Shown piece after piece: positions 46,259-55,950 of a DNA stretch of 64,000 nt. Source of the stretch: Natronobiforma cellulositropha (GTDB lineage: Archaea > Halobacteriota > Halobacteria > Halobacteriales > Natrialbaceae); NCBI RefSeq assembly GCF_025629245.1, contig NZ_JANZXN010000020.1:54376-118375 (forward strand), read 5' to 3'. The notes under the pieces were generated by a model. The model was not told the DNA's origin, made no database searches, and worked only from the letters and a program-made list of their open reading frames with translations. The translations under genes and the position numbers were made by a program. Position 1 is the stretch's first letter. Every line of letters begins with the position of its first letter.

Positions 46259-47344
46259 TCACTCCTCGGCCGGTTCGGGCGTGAGCGCACCCGACTCGAC
46301 CAGATCGTGCAACGGATTGTCGTCGATCTCGAGTGGCAGGTCGACCCGGCCCCGTCGCCGGGCGGACTCCCAGATGCCGAAGATGACTTCGGTCGCGTTG
46401 AGTGCGTTCGCTGCGCCGATGGCCGGTTCCTCACCGGTCTCGAGACAGTCGACGACGTGGGCGACGGCGTCGCCCACCGGGTCGGTCCAGCGGCCCTCCT
46501 CGACCGTCCGGCGGGTCCAGGACGATTCGCCCTGACGACGCCAGCGGAGCGTGTTCGTCCCCTCCGCGTCCGCGGGGGCGACCTCGAGGACGCCCTCACT
46601 GCCGGAAAAGCGCATGCTCGCCGGAATCAGGTCCGCTCCGGGACCGGTCGATACCACCGTGACGACGCCGTTTTCGTGCTCCCAGAGGGCGTAGGCCTGG
46701 TTCTCGTTGTGGGCGCCGAACCAGACGTTCTCCTCGCGGTAGTCGATCTGTCCGATCACCCAGCGGGCGGGTGACTCGTCTGCGACGCCGAACGCGAAGT
46801 CGATCTCGTGGGTCCCACCGTCGTAGACGTTTCCCGGCGAGAGTTCGATCCGCTCGAGGTCGCCGATGGCTCCCGACCGGACGCGTTCACGCGCTTCGAC
46901 CCAGGTCGGTTTGAACCGCCGCATGTGGTTGAACGTGAGCTGGACGTCCTCCTCGTCGGCGACCGCAGCCATCCGCCGCGCGCCGCCCCAGGTGAGGGCC
47001 ATCGGCTTCTCACAGTGGATCGCCTGGACGCTCTCGGTGCGCGCACAGTCGACGACGACCTCGGCGTGAAGCTCCGGCCAGACGGAGATCGAGACGATGT
47101 CGGGTTCGGTCTCCGCGAGCAACTCGCCGTAGGTCTCGTAGGTGTGTGCGGCGTCGATGTCGAACGCCTCGGCGAACGCCGCCGCCCGCTCGGGGACGAC
47201 GTCGGCACACGCGACGAGGGCACAGTTCTCGAGCGCCTCGTAGCCCTCGGCGTGGTAGTAGTTCATCGCGAACCCGCTGCGGTTCGGGTTCTCGAGATCC
47301 TCGGTGCTGCCAGTCCCGATGAACGCGACGTCGTACGAAGCCAT
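46259..47344 (-). CDS. Gfo/Idh/MocA-family oxidoreductase
   Basis: 361 residues from ATG 47344: MASYDVAFIGTGSTEDLENPNRSGFAMNYY with a Rossmann GxGxxx, then SVWPELHAEVVVDCA, the conserved CEKPMALTWGGARRMA, LTFNHMRRFKPTWVEARERV and GGTHEIDFAFGV. The family oxidises or reduces sugars and inositols with NAD(P). The GTGSTEDLENPNRSG insertion in the cofactor loop is distinctive. It differs strongly from the xylose dehydrogenase at 17332. Substrate unknown; a sugar-derivative dehydrogenase is likely. Confidence 0.85.
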   Translation of the reverse strand: MASYDVAFIGTGSTEDLENPNRSGFAMNYYHAEGYEALENCALVACADVVPERAAAFAEAFDIDAAHTYETYGELLAETEPDIVSISVWPELHAEVVVDCARTESVQAIHCEKPMALTWGGARRMAAVADEEDVQLTFNHMRRFKPTWVEARERVRSGAIGDLERIELSPGNVYDGGTHEIDFAFGVADESPARWVIGQIDYREENVWFGAHNENQAYALWEHENGVVTVVSTGPGADLIPASMRFSGSEGVLEVAPADAEGTNTLRWRRQGESSWTRRTVEEGRWTDPVGDAVAHVVDCLETGEEPAIGAANALNATEVIFGIWESARRRGRVDLPLEIDDNPLHDLVESGALTPEPAEE

Positions 47345-47485
47345 ACACACCCGTGTGGACGGGACCGGTTAGCTGTTCGCCTCGTGGAAATCTACGCGAC
47401 GGCGGACAGCGTCCCGATCGGGTCAGCGAACGTGACCGATGATAGCGCTATACGCGCGGGAGACGTGTGTACAGCCAGGTGTGTC

Positions 47486-47938
47486 ATGTACGAGACCATC
47501 CTGATCCCGACCGATGGGAGCGAACACGCAACGCGCGCCGTCGACGAAGGACTCGAGCTAGCCACGGCGGTCGGCGCGACGGTACACGTACTGTTCGCCG
47601 TCGAACCGATCCCCCTCGGCGGTGCCATCGCGGGAGCCACGGCGGCGAGTCGAGAGTGGAGTGACGTGATCGACCGTCAGTACGAAGCGGGCGAGGAGAC
47701 CACCGCCGCCGTCGCCGACGCCGCTCGAGCGGCCGACCTCGAGACCGTCGAAGCGATCCGACACGGCAAGCCGACCGACGAGATCCTCGCGTACGTCGCC
47801 GAGAACGACATCGACGCGGTCGTGATGGGGACCCACGGCCGCTCGGGGGCGAACCGGGTACTCGTCGGCAGTGTGACCGAGCAGGTCGTCCGGCAGAGTC
47901 CGGTCCCCGTCCTGACGATCAGAACCGGCGTCGAGTGA
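47486..47938 (+). CDS. UspA-family universal stress protein
   Basis: 150 residues from ATG 47486: MYETILIPTDGSEHATRAVDEG, a short insertion AIAGATAASREWSDVIDRQ, and the ATP-binding segment MGTHGRSGANRVLVGSVTEQV with VPVLTI. GCTATACG at 47457-47464 gives leaderless spacing. Its TGA ends at 47938 and the TGA of the convergent ABC ATPase begins at 47939, so the genes abut with no spacer inside TGATCA. Confidence 0.92.
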   Translation: MYETILIPTDGSEHATRAVDEGLELATAVGATVHVLFAVEPIPLGGAIAGATAASREWSDVIDRQYEAGEETTAAVADAARAADLETVEAIRHGKPTDEILAYVAENDIDAVVMGTHGRSGANRVLVGSVTEQVVRQSPVPVLTIRTGVE

Positions 47939-50122
47939 TCACGGCGGGGTGGTGGAAGCGGGACCTACGGTCTCGTCGCCGTCTGCGTCGTCTCGAGCCG
48001 CCGCCGCGACCTCCTCGGCGACGTGACAGCGCGAACGGGCGTCGCCGACACGTACGGCCGGCGGTTCCGTGCGGACGCACTCCTCGGTGGCGTGTGGACA
48101 GCGCGGGTGGAACGCACAGCCACCCGGCGGGTCGGCCAGACTCGGCGGCTCACCCGCGAGACCGCGCGCCCGTCCGTCGCCGTCGAGCGCCGGAATCGCC
48201 TCGAACAGCGCCTGCGTGTAGGGGTGACTCGGCCGGTCGACCACCGTCTCGACCGGGCCGCGTTCCATCACCTGTCCCGCGTACACCACCAGGAGACGGT
48301 CGGCGACGTGGGAGACGACCTCGAGGTCGTGCGAGACGAGGACGTAGGCGAGACCGAGACGCTCCTGTAAGTCGAGCAACAGCGAGAGCACTTTCGCACG
48401 AATCGAGGCGTCGAGTGCGCTCACCGGCTCGTCTAACACCAGGAGGCGAGGCTCGAGCGCCAGCGCGCGGGCGATGGCGACGCGCTGGAGTTGTCCACCA
48501 GAAAGCTGGTGTGGATAGCGCGAGCGGTGTTCGCTCGAGAGGTCGACCAGGTCGAGCAGTTCGTCGACGCGTCGGTCGCGCCGGTCGGGGTCCCAGCCGC
48601 GTTCACACATCGGCTCGGCGAGCGCCTGCGCGACCGTCTGGCGCGGGTTGATGCTCGCACGCGGGTGCTGGAAGACGACGCCGACCTCGGTCACCTGGTC
48701 GGCGGTGCGCTCGCCGACGGTCCCGACGGGGTCGCCACCGAGCCTGACGGTCCCCGCAGTCGGCTCACAGAGACCCGTGAGTACGCGTGCGAGCGTCGAC
48801 TTCCCGCTCCCGCTCTCGCCGACGATGCCGACCGTCTCACCCGGCCACACCGACAGCGACACGTCCTCGAGCGCGCGGATCGAGCGGTCGGTCCCACGGA
48901 GCTGCTCGAGGATCGAACCTCGCATCTCGAAGGTCTTCGAGACGCCCTCGAGTTCGACGAGGGGGTCCGCACTGAACGCGAGCGCCCGGTCCCCACCGCC
49001 GGAACCGTCTCCGTCGTGCCCGTGGGAGACCTGGCCGTCGGACCCACCAGCGGTCCCACCGGTGTGCTCGAGCGAACTCGAGTCGGGTCGCAACGGTGCG
49101 CCCTGGACCGCCTCGAGTTCGCTGCAGGCGACGCGGCGCTCGGCGTCGAGACCGACGGTCGGTGGGTCGACCGTCCGACACTCCTCGGTCGCGTGCGCAC
49201 AGCGCGAGGCGAACGGACAGCCGGGATCGGGATCGATCCGAGTCGGGACGACGCCACCGATCGTCGGCGGACGCGCCTTTCGGGACAACCCACCGAGCAG
49301 ACACTCGAGCAAGCCCCGCGTGTAGGGGTGAGCCGGGTCCGCGAGCACCTCCTGGGTCGGTCCCGTCTCCATCACCCGCCCGCCGTAGAGGACGACGACC
49401 CGGTCGCAGGTCTCGGCGACGACCCCGAGGTCGTGGGTGATGAGGACGACGGCGGTCCCGAACTCGTCGCGAAGCCCGCGAATCTGTTCGAGGAGCTGTG
49501 CCTGCGTCGTCGTGTCGAGCGCGGTCGTCGGTTCGTCGGCGAGCAGGAGCCGCGGATTCGACGCCAATGCCATCGCGAGCACCACCCGCTGGCGTTGGCC
49601 ACCGGAAAGCTGGTGTGGGTAGCTCTCGAGGCGATCCGCGGCGTCCGAAATGCCGACGGTCTCGAGCAAGTGGGCCGCCTGCTCGCGATACTCGCCCCAC
49701 GCCCGACGGCGACGGAACGGTGGGACGCCGAGGAACTCGGGCAGCGAGACCCGCTCGGGTGCGTCCGCGAGCGCGACCGCCTCCGACAGCTGTTCGCCGA
49801 CGGTGAACGACGGGTTCAACGCGCCGTGTGGGTCCTGGAAGACGGTCGAAATCTCGCTCGCGCGCAGGCGTCTGTGTGTCGCCTCGCTCGCGGTCGTGAG
49901 GTCGGTCCCGTCGAACGTGATCGAACCCTCGACCACCTCGCCGGGCGACTCGAGACCGACGATCGAACGCGCCGTCACTGACTTGCCGCTGGCGCTCTCG
50001 CCGACGAGACCGACGATCTCACCCTCGTGGACGGTGAACGACGCGCCGTCGACGGCGTGGATCGGGCCGTCGGGGGAGCGAAACCGGGTGTGGAGGTTCT
50101 CGACCGAGAGGAGTGGATCCAC
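47939..50122 (-). CDS. Double ABC ATPase (fused DppD-DppF type)
   Basis: 727 residues containing two full nucleotide-binding domains. The first (about 1-340) has GESASGKSV, LSGGQRQRV and LLLADEPTTALD. After a Gly/Ser/His-rich linker, the second (about 390-700) has GESGSGKST, LSGGQLQRV and LLVLDEPVSALD. Each ends with the oligopeptide/nickel-type extension (CPFASRCAHATEEC; FHPRCPHATEEC). It is the last gene of the minus-strand operon, 3 nt after permease 50126. Tandem ATPases of this type (YejF/DppDF-like) serve peptide, nickel or metallophore importers. Cytoplasmic face of the membrane. Confidence 0.93.
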   Translation of the reverse strand: MDPLLSVENLHTRFRSPDGPIHAVDGASFTVHEGEIVGLVGESASGKSVTARSIVGLESPGEVVEGSITFDGTDLTTASEATHRRLRASEISTVFQDPHGALNPSFTVGEQLSEAVALADAPERVSLPEFLGVPPFRRRRAWGEYREQAAHLLETVGISDAADRLESYPHQLSGGQRQRVVLAMALASNPRLLLADEPTTALDTTTQAQLLEQIRGLRDEFGTAVVLITHDLGVVAETCDRVVVLYGGRVMETGPTQEVLADPAHPYTRGLLECLLGGLSRKARPPTIGGVVPTRIDPDPGCPFASRCAHATEECRTVDPPTVGLDAERRVACSELEAVQGAPLRPDSSSLEHTGGTAGGSDGQVSHGHDGDGSGGGDRALAFSADPLVELEGVSKTFEMRGSILEQLRGTDRSIRALEDVSLSVWPGETVGIVGESGSGKSTLARVLTGLCEPTAGTVRLGGDPVGTVGERTADQVTEVGVVFQHPRASINPRQTVAQALAEPMCERGWDPDRRDRRVDELLDLVDLSSEHRSRYPHQLSGGQLQRVAIARALALEPRLLVLDEPVSALDASIRAKVLSLLLDLQERLGLAYVLVSHDLEVVSHVADRLLVVYAGQVMERGPVETVVDRPSHPYTQALFEAIPALDGDGRARGLAGEPPSLADPPGGCAFHPRCPHATEECVRTEPPAVRVGDARSRCHVAEEVAAAARDDADGDETVGPASTTPP

Positions 50123-50125
50123 GAG

Positions 50126-51028
50126 TCACACCTCCTCGAGCCGTGACTGCTGGTGTGGGTCGAGTGCGTCGCGCAGGCCGTCGCCGAGGAGGTTGAAGCC
50201 GAGGACGGTGAGCACGATGGCGAGACCGGGTGCGTTGACGAGCCACCAGGCGCTCCTGAGGTAGTCGCGGCCGCCAGCGAGCATGGTTCCCCACTCGGGC
50301 GTCGGTGGCTGTGCGCCGAGACCGATGAACGAGAGACCGGCGGTCGCGAGGACGACGGTTCCGAGGTTGAGCGTCGCGAGGACGAGCACGGGGTTGAGGA
50401 CGGCTGGCAAGAGGTGGCGTCTGGCGATACGCCGCGGCGGCGTCCCGAACAGGCGTGCGGCGTCGACGTACTCGCGCTCGCTCACCGAGAGGACGGTCGC
50501 ACGAACGACCCGGGCGTAGGTCGCCCAGCCGACGACGGCGAGCGCGAGCATGACGTTTCGCAGGCTCGGACCGAGGATACCCGCGACGACGAGCGCGAGG
50601 ACGAGCCCCGGGAAGGCGAGTTGCACGTCGACCAGCCGCATCAGCGCCTCGTCGACCCAGCCACCGGCGTAGCCCGCGACGACGCCGACCGTGGTGCCGA
50701 CGACGACGCGGATGGCCGTCACCGCCAGCGCGATACCGAGCGAGAGACGAGCGCCGTAGACGAGCCGCGTGAGTACGTCGCGGCCGAGCTGGTCGGTCCC
50801 GAGCGGGTGGGCTGCCGACGGCGGCTGGAGGCGGTTCGGCAGGTCCTGGGCCGTCGGGTCCGTGGTGAGCACCACCGGCCCGACGACGGCGACGAGCGCG
50901 AGCGCGGCGACGATGAGCGCCCCCGCCAGCGTGAGCGGGTTCCGCCGGAGGTCACCCAGCAGCCGGGAGAACGCGGGGTGTCGCGACTGACCGGCGAGCG
51001 AACCGCCCTGCTCCTCGGGGTGGCTCAC
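50126..51028 (-). CDS. ABC permease, DppC/NikC type
   Basis: 300 residues. N-terminal helix ALIVAALALVAVVGPVVL, the DppC-typical AHPLGTDQLGRDVLTRLVYGARLSL, EAA loop YVDAARLFGTPPRRIARRHLLP, and about six membrane helices. It overlaps the start of its reading partner upstream by 4 nt (ATGA with 51025-51981) and precedes the ATPase by 3 nt, so it is the inner-membrane channel subunit of the same importer. Confidence 0.93.
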   Translation of the reverse strand: MSHPEEQGGSLAGQSRHPAFSRLLGDLRRNPLTLAGALIVAALALVAVVGPVVLTTDPTAQDLPNRLQPPSAAHPLGTDQLGRDVLTRLVYGARLSLGIALAVTAIRVVVGTTVGVVAGYAGGWVDEALMRLVDVQLAFPGLVLALVVAGILGPSLRNVMLALAVVGWATYARVVRATVLSVSEREYVDAARLFGTPPRRIARRHLLPAVLNPVLVLATLNLGTVVLATAGLSFIGLGAQPPTPEWGTMLAGGRDYLRSAWWLVNAPGLAIVLTVLGFNLLGDGLRDALDPHQQSRLEEV

Positions 51029-51981
51029 GACGGGACACCTCCGAGCCGGATCCGCGGATCGAGGTACCGGTAGGAGAGGTCGACGAGCACGTTCGTCACG
51101 ACGAACGCGACGGCACCGACGAGCACGACCCCCTGGACGACCGGGTAGTCACGCGCGAAGACGGCGTCGACGAGGAGCATCCCGAGTCCGGGCCGCTGGA
51201 AGACGATTTCGACGACGACCGCACCGTTGAGGACGAAGCCGAACTGGAGTCCGACGACCGTCACGACCGGCAACAGGGCGTTTCTGAGCGCGTGTTTGTA
51301 GATCACGACCCGCTCTGAGAGACCCTTCGAACGGGCGACCTCGACGTAGGTAGCGTCGAGCACCTCGAGCATCGACGTTCTGACGAGGCGGGTCACGATG
51401 GCGGCCATGCCGGTGCCGAGGGCGACGGCGGGCAAGAGGAGGTGTGAGAGACCGCCGCTTCCGGCGACCGGTAACAGACTCAGGTGCAACGAGAAGACGA
51501 TGATGAGCAGGTAGCCGAGCCAGAAGTTCGGCATCGAGACGCCGACGAGCGCGGCGAGTTGGCTCGCAGCGTCGAGGCGTTCCCCGCGGTGGACGGCGCT
51601 CAATACCCCGGTCGGGAGCGCGATGGCGAGCGCGACGAGCATCGACGCGGCCGCGAGTTCGAGCGTCGCCGGAACGTGCTGGACGATCAACGCGGCGACG
51701 TCTCGGCCGCTGTAGTACGACTGGCCGAGGTCGCCGCGTAGGGCGCTCGAGAGCCACTCGAGGTACTGGATCGGGATCGGCTCGTCGAGACCGTGTTCGG
51801 CGCGGAAGGCGTCGATCTGTGCCTGTGAGGGGTGCTGGTCGGTCTGCTGGATCAGGATCGTCTCCGCCGGATCACCCGGGGTGAGGTAGATCAGCCCGAA
51901 CGTGAGTACCGAGACACCGGCGAGGACGACGAGCGCCGTCGCCAGCCGGTACAGAATGTAGGAGCCGAACCGGCCGCTCAC
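51025..51981 (-). CDS. ABC permease, DppB/NikB type
   Basis: 318 residues with YILYRLATALVVLAGVSVLTFGLIYLTPGDPAE at the N-terminus, EAA loop VARSKGLSERVVIYKHALRNALLP, and VEIVFQRPGLGMLLVDAVFARDYPVVQG near the end, the standard DppB/NikB order. It overlaps both neighbours by 4 nt, showing tight translational coupling. Forms the heterodimeric channel with 50126-51028. Confidence 0.93.
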   Translation of the reverse strand: MSGRFGSYILYRLATALVVLAGVSVLTFGLIYLTPGDPAETILIQQTDQHPSQAQIDAFRAEHGLDEPIPIQYLEWLSSALRGDLGQSYYSGRDVAALIVQHVPATLELAAASMLVALAIALPTGVLSAVHRGERLDAASQLAALVGVSMPNFWLGYLLIIVFSLHLSLLPVAGSGGLSHLLLPAVALGTGMAAIVTRLVRTSMLEVLDATYVEVARSKGLSERVVIYKHALRNALLPVVTVVGLQFGFVLNGAVVVEIVFQRPGLGMLLVDAVFARDYPVVQGVVLVGAVAFVVTNVLVDLSYRYLDPRIRLGGVPS

Positions 51982-53507
51982 ACGTCGCCTCCCCCGTCGA
52001 CAGCGAGCCTCGAGAGGTCGACGAGTTTGTCGATCGGGTGGAGGGCGAGGTCCTCGACGCCGTCACGAACGCCGACGGCGTACTCCTTGTAACAGATGGG
52101 GAGGACGACTGCGTCCTCGACGATCAGGCGCTGGGCCTCGCGGTAGGCCGCCTCGCGCTCGTCACCGGCGGAGCGGTGTCCACGGTCGATAAGCGCGTCG
52201 ACCTCGTCGCCGAGGTTGTAGAGACCGGTGCCGTCGCGCTCGTAGTTCGCACGGTTGTTCACCCCGTCGGTGTGGAAACTCTGGTAGATTCGGTAGTCCG
52301 CACCCGCGTTGTTCGAGCCGTAGTGGAGCAAGGAGAGGTCCGCGTGGTCCATCTCGTCGAAGAAGGCCGCCCGTTCGGTCCGGCGAACCGAGACCTCGAC
52401 GCCGACCTCGGCGAAAGCAGCCTGCATCGCCTCGGCGATCAGGTCGCCGTCGACGACGACGTCCGTACTGACGAGCAACTCGAGCGTCTCGCCGTCGTAG
52501 GCCGACGCATCGACCAGGTCGCGAGCGCGCTCCGGATCGTACTCGTAGCGAGTGACCTCGTCGTGGGCGCTCCAGGAGATCGCCGGCGAGATCGGTCCGC
52601 GGGCTGGCTCACCGAGTCCGTCGAGGACGGTGTCGACCAGCGACGGCTGGGAGATGGCGTGGTTGAGCGCGCGTCTGAGCCGCCGGTCGTTCGTCGGCTC
52701 GCTGTAGCGGTGGATACCCGCGTAGACGACGTGCGGTGCGAGCGAGCGCTCGACGCTGAACCCGTCTTCCGACGCGAGCGGTCCCACGCGCGAACGGGGC
52801 AGTTCGAACGCGAGGTCGGCATCGCCGGACTCGAGCGAGAGCGCCCGGGTCGAGTCGTCCTGGACGACGCTGAAGGTGAGGTCGTACGTCGGGACGTCTC
52901 CCCAGTAGGAGTCGAACGGCTCGGTTGCGACGGTGCCCTGCTCGCGCTCGGTGACGGCGAACGGTCCGGTCGCGACGACCGCTCCGGGGTCACCGGGGTT
53001 CCGGTGAATTGCGGTGAGTGGGTGGGTGATGGCCTCGGGAAACGCCGGAAACGGCTGGCTCGTCGTGAACTCGACGGTGTGCTCGTCGAGCGCGCGCGTC
53101 GCGTCGGAGTCGAGGTGCAGCCAGGAGTACGAGCCACGCTCGAAGAGGGTATCGAAACTCGAGACGACGTCAGCCGCGGTCAACGCCTCGCCGTCGTGAA
53201 ACTGGACGTCCTCGCGGAGGGAAAATTCCCAGGTGGTCTCGTCGGTCGCCTCCCAGTCCGTCGCGAGCCAGGGTTCGGTCCCCATCTCGGGGGTCGCCCG
53301 CACCAGCGTCTCGTAGACGTTGGTGAAGTACGGACTCACCCCGCCGAAGCCGGTCGTCCAGGTGTCACTCGTCACGTCCCAGGAGAGCGCGACCGTCAGC
53401 TCCGGGTCGGCGTCGTCGCTCGCGGCCAGACAACCTGCCGAGAGACCGAGTGCGGAGACACCGAGCGCCGTTCGGAGGTAGGCGCGACGCGAGTACGGAC
53501 CGGTCAT
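51978..53507 (-). CDS. ABC solute-binding lipoprotein, family 5 (second receptor)
   Basis: 509 residues from ATG 53507, which overlaps the methyltransferase stop (ATGA). Tat/lipoprotein N-terminus YSRRAYLRTALG with SAGC (Cys26). Family 5 body: WLATDWEATDETTWEFSLREDVQFHDGEALTAADV and ISPAISWSAHDEV. It is a clear paralogue of the receptor at 54373 (matching segments such as ISPIVSWSAHDDV and the C-terminal HPIDKLVD / HPIDKMVD). NikA- or opine-metallophore-type ligands are suggested by the operon, but a peptide ligand cannot be excluded. Confidence 0.9.
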   Translation of the reverse strand: MTGPYSRRAYLRTALGVSALGLSAGCLAASDDADPELTVALSWDVTSDTWTTGFGGVSPYFTNVYETLVRATPEMGTEPWLATDWEATDETTWEFSLREDVQFHDGEALTAADVVSSFDTLFERGSYSWLHLDSDATRALDEHTVEFTTSQPFPAFPEAITHPLTAIHRNPGDPGAVVATGPFAVTEREQGTVATEPFDSYWGDVPTYDLTFSVVQDDSTRALSLESGDADLAFELPRSRVGPLASEDGFSVERSLAPHVVYAGIHRYSEPTNDRRLRRALNHAISQPSLVDTVLDGLGEPARGPISPAISWSAHDEVTRYEYDPERARDLVDASAYDGETLELLVSTDVVVDGDLIAEAMQAAFAEVGVEVSVRRTERAAFFDEMDHADLSLLHYGSNNAGADYRIYQSFHTDGVNNRANYERDGTGLYNLGDEVDALIDRGHRSAGDEREAAYREAQRLIVEDAVVLPICYKEYAVGVRDGVEDLALHPIDKLVDLSRLAVDGGGDV

Positions 53508-54373
53508 CGGGAACACCCCACGGCGTCCGCCGCTGCGAGCGACCCCGCCACCCGGTCGCGCTCCCAGGAGATGACCGCCACGGGGAGCGTGTAGCGATAC
53601 CGCCAGCCATCCTCGCTCTCCTCGAGCCAGGGAGCGAGCGCGTCGGCGTAGGCGGTCGGCTCCTCGCGGTCGGGGAAGAGCGTCTCGAGCAACGCCTCGC
53701 GCGTCGGGGCACGCTGCTGGCGGGTCTTCGACTCGAATCGTACCTCCGGGTAGACGCCACGGTCGGCGAACAGCCCGCAGTAGTAGGCGTGACGCGGTGG
53801 CATCGCGAGCGCGTCACCGGCCGCGACGGCCGGGCGGCGGTGCGGCGGGAGACACCCCGGCGTGTCGATCAGGACGAATCCCTTCCGGGCGGTCTCGAGC
53901 AGCGTCTCGAGCGCCGCCTCCACGTCGGCCTGTCGGTAGAACGACCACGCGGCGAGGACCACGTCGTGGGGGTCGACGTCGGCGTCTTCCCACGCTGTGG
54001 GGACCACCGTGACCGACTCGCGGAGGCCCGCCCGCTCGAGGTTCGAGACGAGTTCCCGGCGCATCGCGGGGGCGTCCTCGACCGCGGTGACGCGGGCGGC
54101 CCTGCGAGCGAGTTCGCGGGTGTAGCGGCCGGTTCCGGGACCGATCTCGAGCACCGAGTCCGTCCCGTCGACGAGCGCGTCGATGGCGGCGAGTCCCTCG
54201 GGGTCGCCGACGAACCGCGCTTCGTAGTCGGCGGCGTGGTCGTCCCAGAACGCGTAGTCGTCTTCGGGGTCGCTCCAGCGGTTTCGGTCGTCGGTGACGA
54301 CCGCCCGCCACGCGTCGGCGAACTCGAGTGAACCGCCGGGTGCGACCGTCGGAAGCGAGGAGTCCTCGCTCAT
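53504..54373 (-). CDS. Class I SAM-dependent methyltransferase
   Basis: 289 residues from ATG 54373, which overlaps the preceding receptor's TGA. After an N-terminal region DYAFWDDHAADYEARF comes the SAM-binding motif I VLEIGPGTGRYTRELARR, then VTAVEDAPAMRRELV and DVVLAAWSFYRQADVEAALETLLE. The C-terminus has LAMPPRHAYYCGLFADRGVYPEVRFESKTRQQRAP, not a usual methyltransferase region, with Cys/His/Tyr that could bind substrate or metal. Being translationally coupled inside an ABC importer operon, it may make or modify the imported ligand; the substrate is unknown. Confidence 0.85.
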   Translation of the reverse strand: MSEDSSLPTVAPGGSLEFADAWRAVVTDDRNRWSDPEDDYAFWDDHAADYEARFVGDPEGLAAIDALVDGTDSVLEIGPGTGRYTRELARRAARVTAVEDAPAMRRELVSNLERAGLRESVTVVPTAWEDADVDPHDVVLAAWSFYRQADVEAALETLLETARKGFVLIDTPGCLPPHRRPAVAAGDALAMPPRHAYYCGLFADRGVYPEVRFESKTRQQRAPTREALLETLFPDREEPTAYADALAPWLEESEDGWRYRYTLPVAVISWERDRVAGSLAAADAVGCSR

Positions 54374-55950
54374 CACTCGTCACCCGTCCGGGAGAGTCCG
54401 CTCCAGTCGACCATCTTGTCGATCGGGTGTGGGTCGATACCGGTCACGTCCGCCTGGGCGGCGATCACGTAGACGATGTAACACACCGGAATACAGACCG
54501 CCTCCTCGACGATCCGTACCTGGGCTTCACGGTAGGCGTCGGCCGTCTCCTCGAGATCACGGGAGCGGTAGGCGGTCTCGATCAACTCGTCGACCTCGCC
54601 GCCGAGATTGTAGAGGCCGGTCCCCTCCGCCTCGTACGCCTGAATGTTGTTGATACCCTCGGAGTGAAAGTTCTCAAACATGATGTAGTCCGCGGCAGCG
54701 CTGTTCGATCCCGAGGTCCGCAGGCCGAGGTGTGGGGCGTCCTCACGGACGACGTCGCTGTAGGAACCGCTGTCGACCAGCCGGATGTCGGTCTCGACGC
54801 CGATGTCGGCGAACGACCCCTGGAGGGCCTCCGCGACGAGGTCGGCGTTTGTCACGCCACCGTGGACGACGAACGAGAGAGCCTCGCCGTCGTAACTCGA
54901 GCTCTCGACCAGTTCGCGGGCGTGCTCGCGGTCGCGCTCGTAGGTCGGTACGTCGTCGTGGGCGCTCCAGGAGACGATCGGTGAGATCGGCCCTCGCGCC
55001 GGATCGTCGACACCCTCGAGGACGGTCTCGGTCAGCTCCACCTGAGAGACCGCGTAGTTGAGCGCGCGCCGGAAGTCCGCCTCGTCCGTCGGCGACCGGT
55101 ACAGGTTGAGCGGGGCGAACATCGTCCGCGGCGACTGCTGGGCGAGCACCGAGACGGTCGGATCCGCCTCGTAGGAGCTAACCCGGCTCCGCGGCGGATT
55201 GAAGATCACGTCGACGTCGCCCGCCTCGAGCGAGAGCGAACGCGTGGTCGCGTCGTCGAGGACGGCGAACTCGACGCCCGTCTCCATCCGGTCGCCCCAG
55301 TAGTCGTCGAACGGTGTCGTCTCGACGGCGTCGCCGCGTTCGACCGACGTGACCTCGAGCGGTCCGGTCCCGATCGTACCCAGTTCCTCGTCGGCGCTGT
55401 CGGGGTGCTGGACGCAGACCATGTTGTGTGCGATGGTGCCGGGAAAGGCCGCGAACGGCTCCGTCGTGGTGAACTCGACGGTGTGGTCGTCGACGGCGAC
55501 GACGTTCTCCGGGGCGAGGTGGAGCCAGCCGTAGACGAAGTCGCCGCGGTCGAACAAGCGCTCGAACGACCAGACCACGTCCTCGGCGGTCAGTTCCTCA
55601 CCGTTGTGAAAGCGCACGCCTTCCCGCAGGCTGAACTCCCACGTCGTCTCGTCGAGCGCCTCCCAGTCGGTCGCCAGCCACGGAACCGTCTCCATCGACT
55701 CGCTCGCCCAGACGAGCGGTTCGACGACCTTCGTGTAGTACGGCGTCGCGTAGCCGTAGGTGTCCCAGGTGTCGGCCGTCGGATCGTCCTCCAGCGCGAC
55801 CGACAGCTGCTCGCGGTCGGTACTCGAATCCGCTTCCGGCGGGTCGACGCCGTCGTCACTCGTGAGACCGCCGAGACAGCCAGCGAGCGCGGCCGTTCCC
55901 GCCCCAGTCATCCCACCCAGTACCCGCCGTCGCGTGAACGTCGTGTGCAT
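54373..55950 (-). CDS. ABC solute-binding lipoprotein, family 5 (first receptor)
   Basis: 525 residues from ATG 55950. RRR at residues 7-9 and lipobox LAGC with Cys25. Family 5 body: YGYATPYYTKVVEPLVWASESMETV, WLATDWEALDETTWEFSLREGVRFHNGEELTAEDVVWSFERLF and the C-terminal YVIAAQADVTGIDPHPIDKMVD. Paralogous to 51978-53507. It has its own promoter: ATTAAT at about 55979-55984 lies 29-34 nt upstream, and GGTTAGTAACAC (55954-55965) sits between box and start, resembling the repeat before the operon's first gene. The stop overlaps the methyltransferase start. Confidence 0.9.
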   Translation of the reverse strand: MHTTFTRRRVLGGMTGAGTAALAGCLGGLTSDDGVDPPEADSSTDREQLSVALEDDPTADTWDTYGYATPYYTKVVEPLVWASESMETVPWLATDWEALDETTWEFSLREGVRFHNGEELTAEDVVWSFERLFDRGDFVYGWLHLAPENVVAVDDHTVEFTTTEPFAAFPGTIAHNMVCVQHPDSADEELGTIGTGPLEVTSVERGDAVETTPFDDYWGDRMETGVEFAVLDDATTRSLSLEAGDVDVIFNPPRSRVSSYEADPTVSVLAQQSPRTMFAPLNLYRSPTDEADFRRALNYAVSQVELTETVLEGVDDPARGPISPIVSWSAHDDVPTYERDREHARELVESSSYDGEALSFVVHGGVTNADLVAEALQGSFADIGVETDIRLVDSGSYSDVVREDAPHLGLRTSGSNSAAADYIMFENFHSEGINNIQAYEAEGTGLYNLGGEVDELIETAYRSRDLEETADAYREAQVRIVEEAVCIPVCYIVYVIAAQADVTGIDPHPIDKMVDWSGLSRTGDE

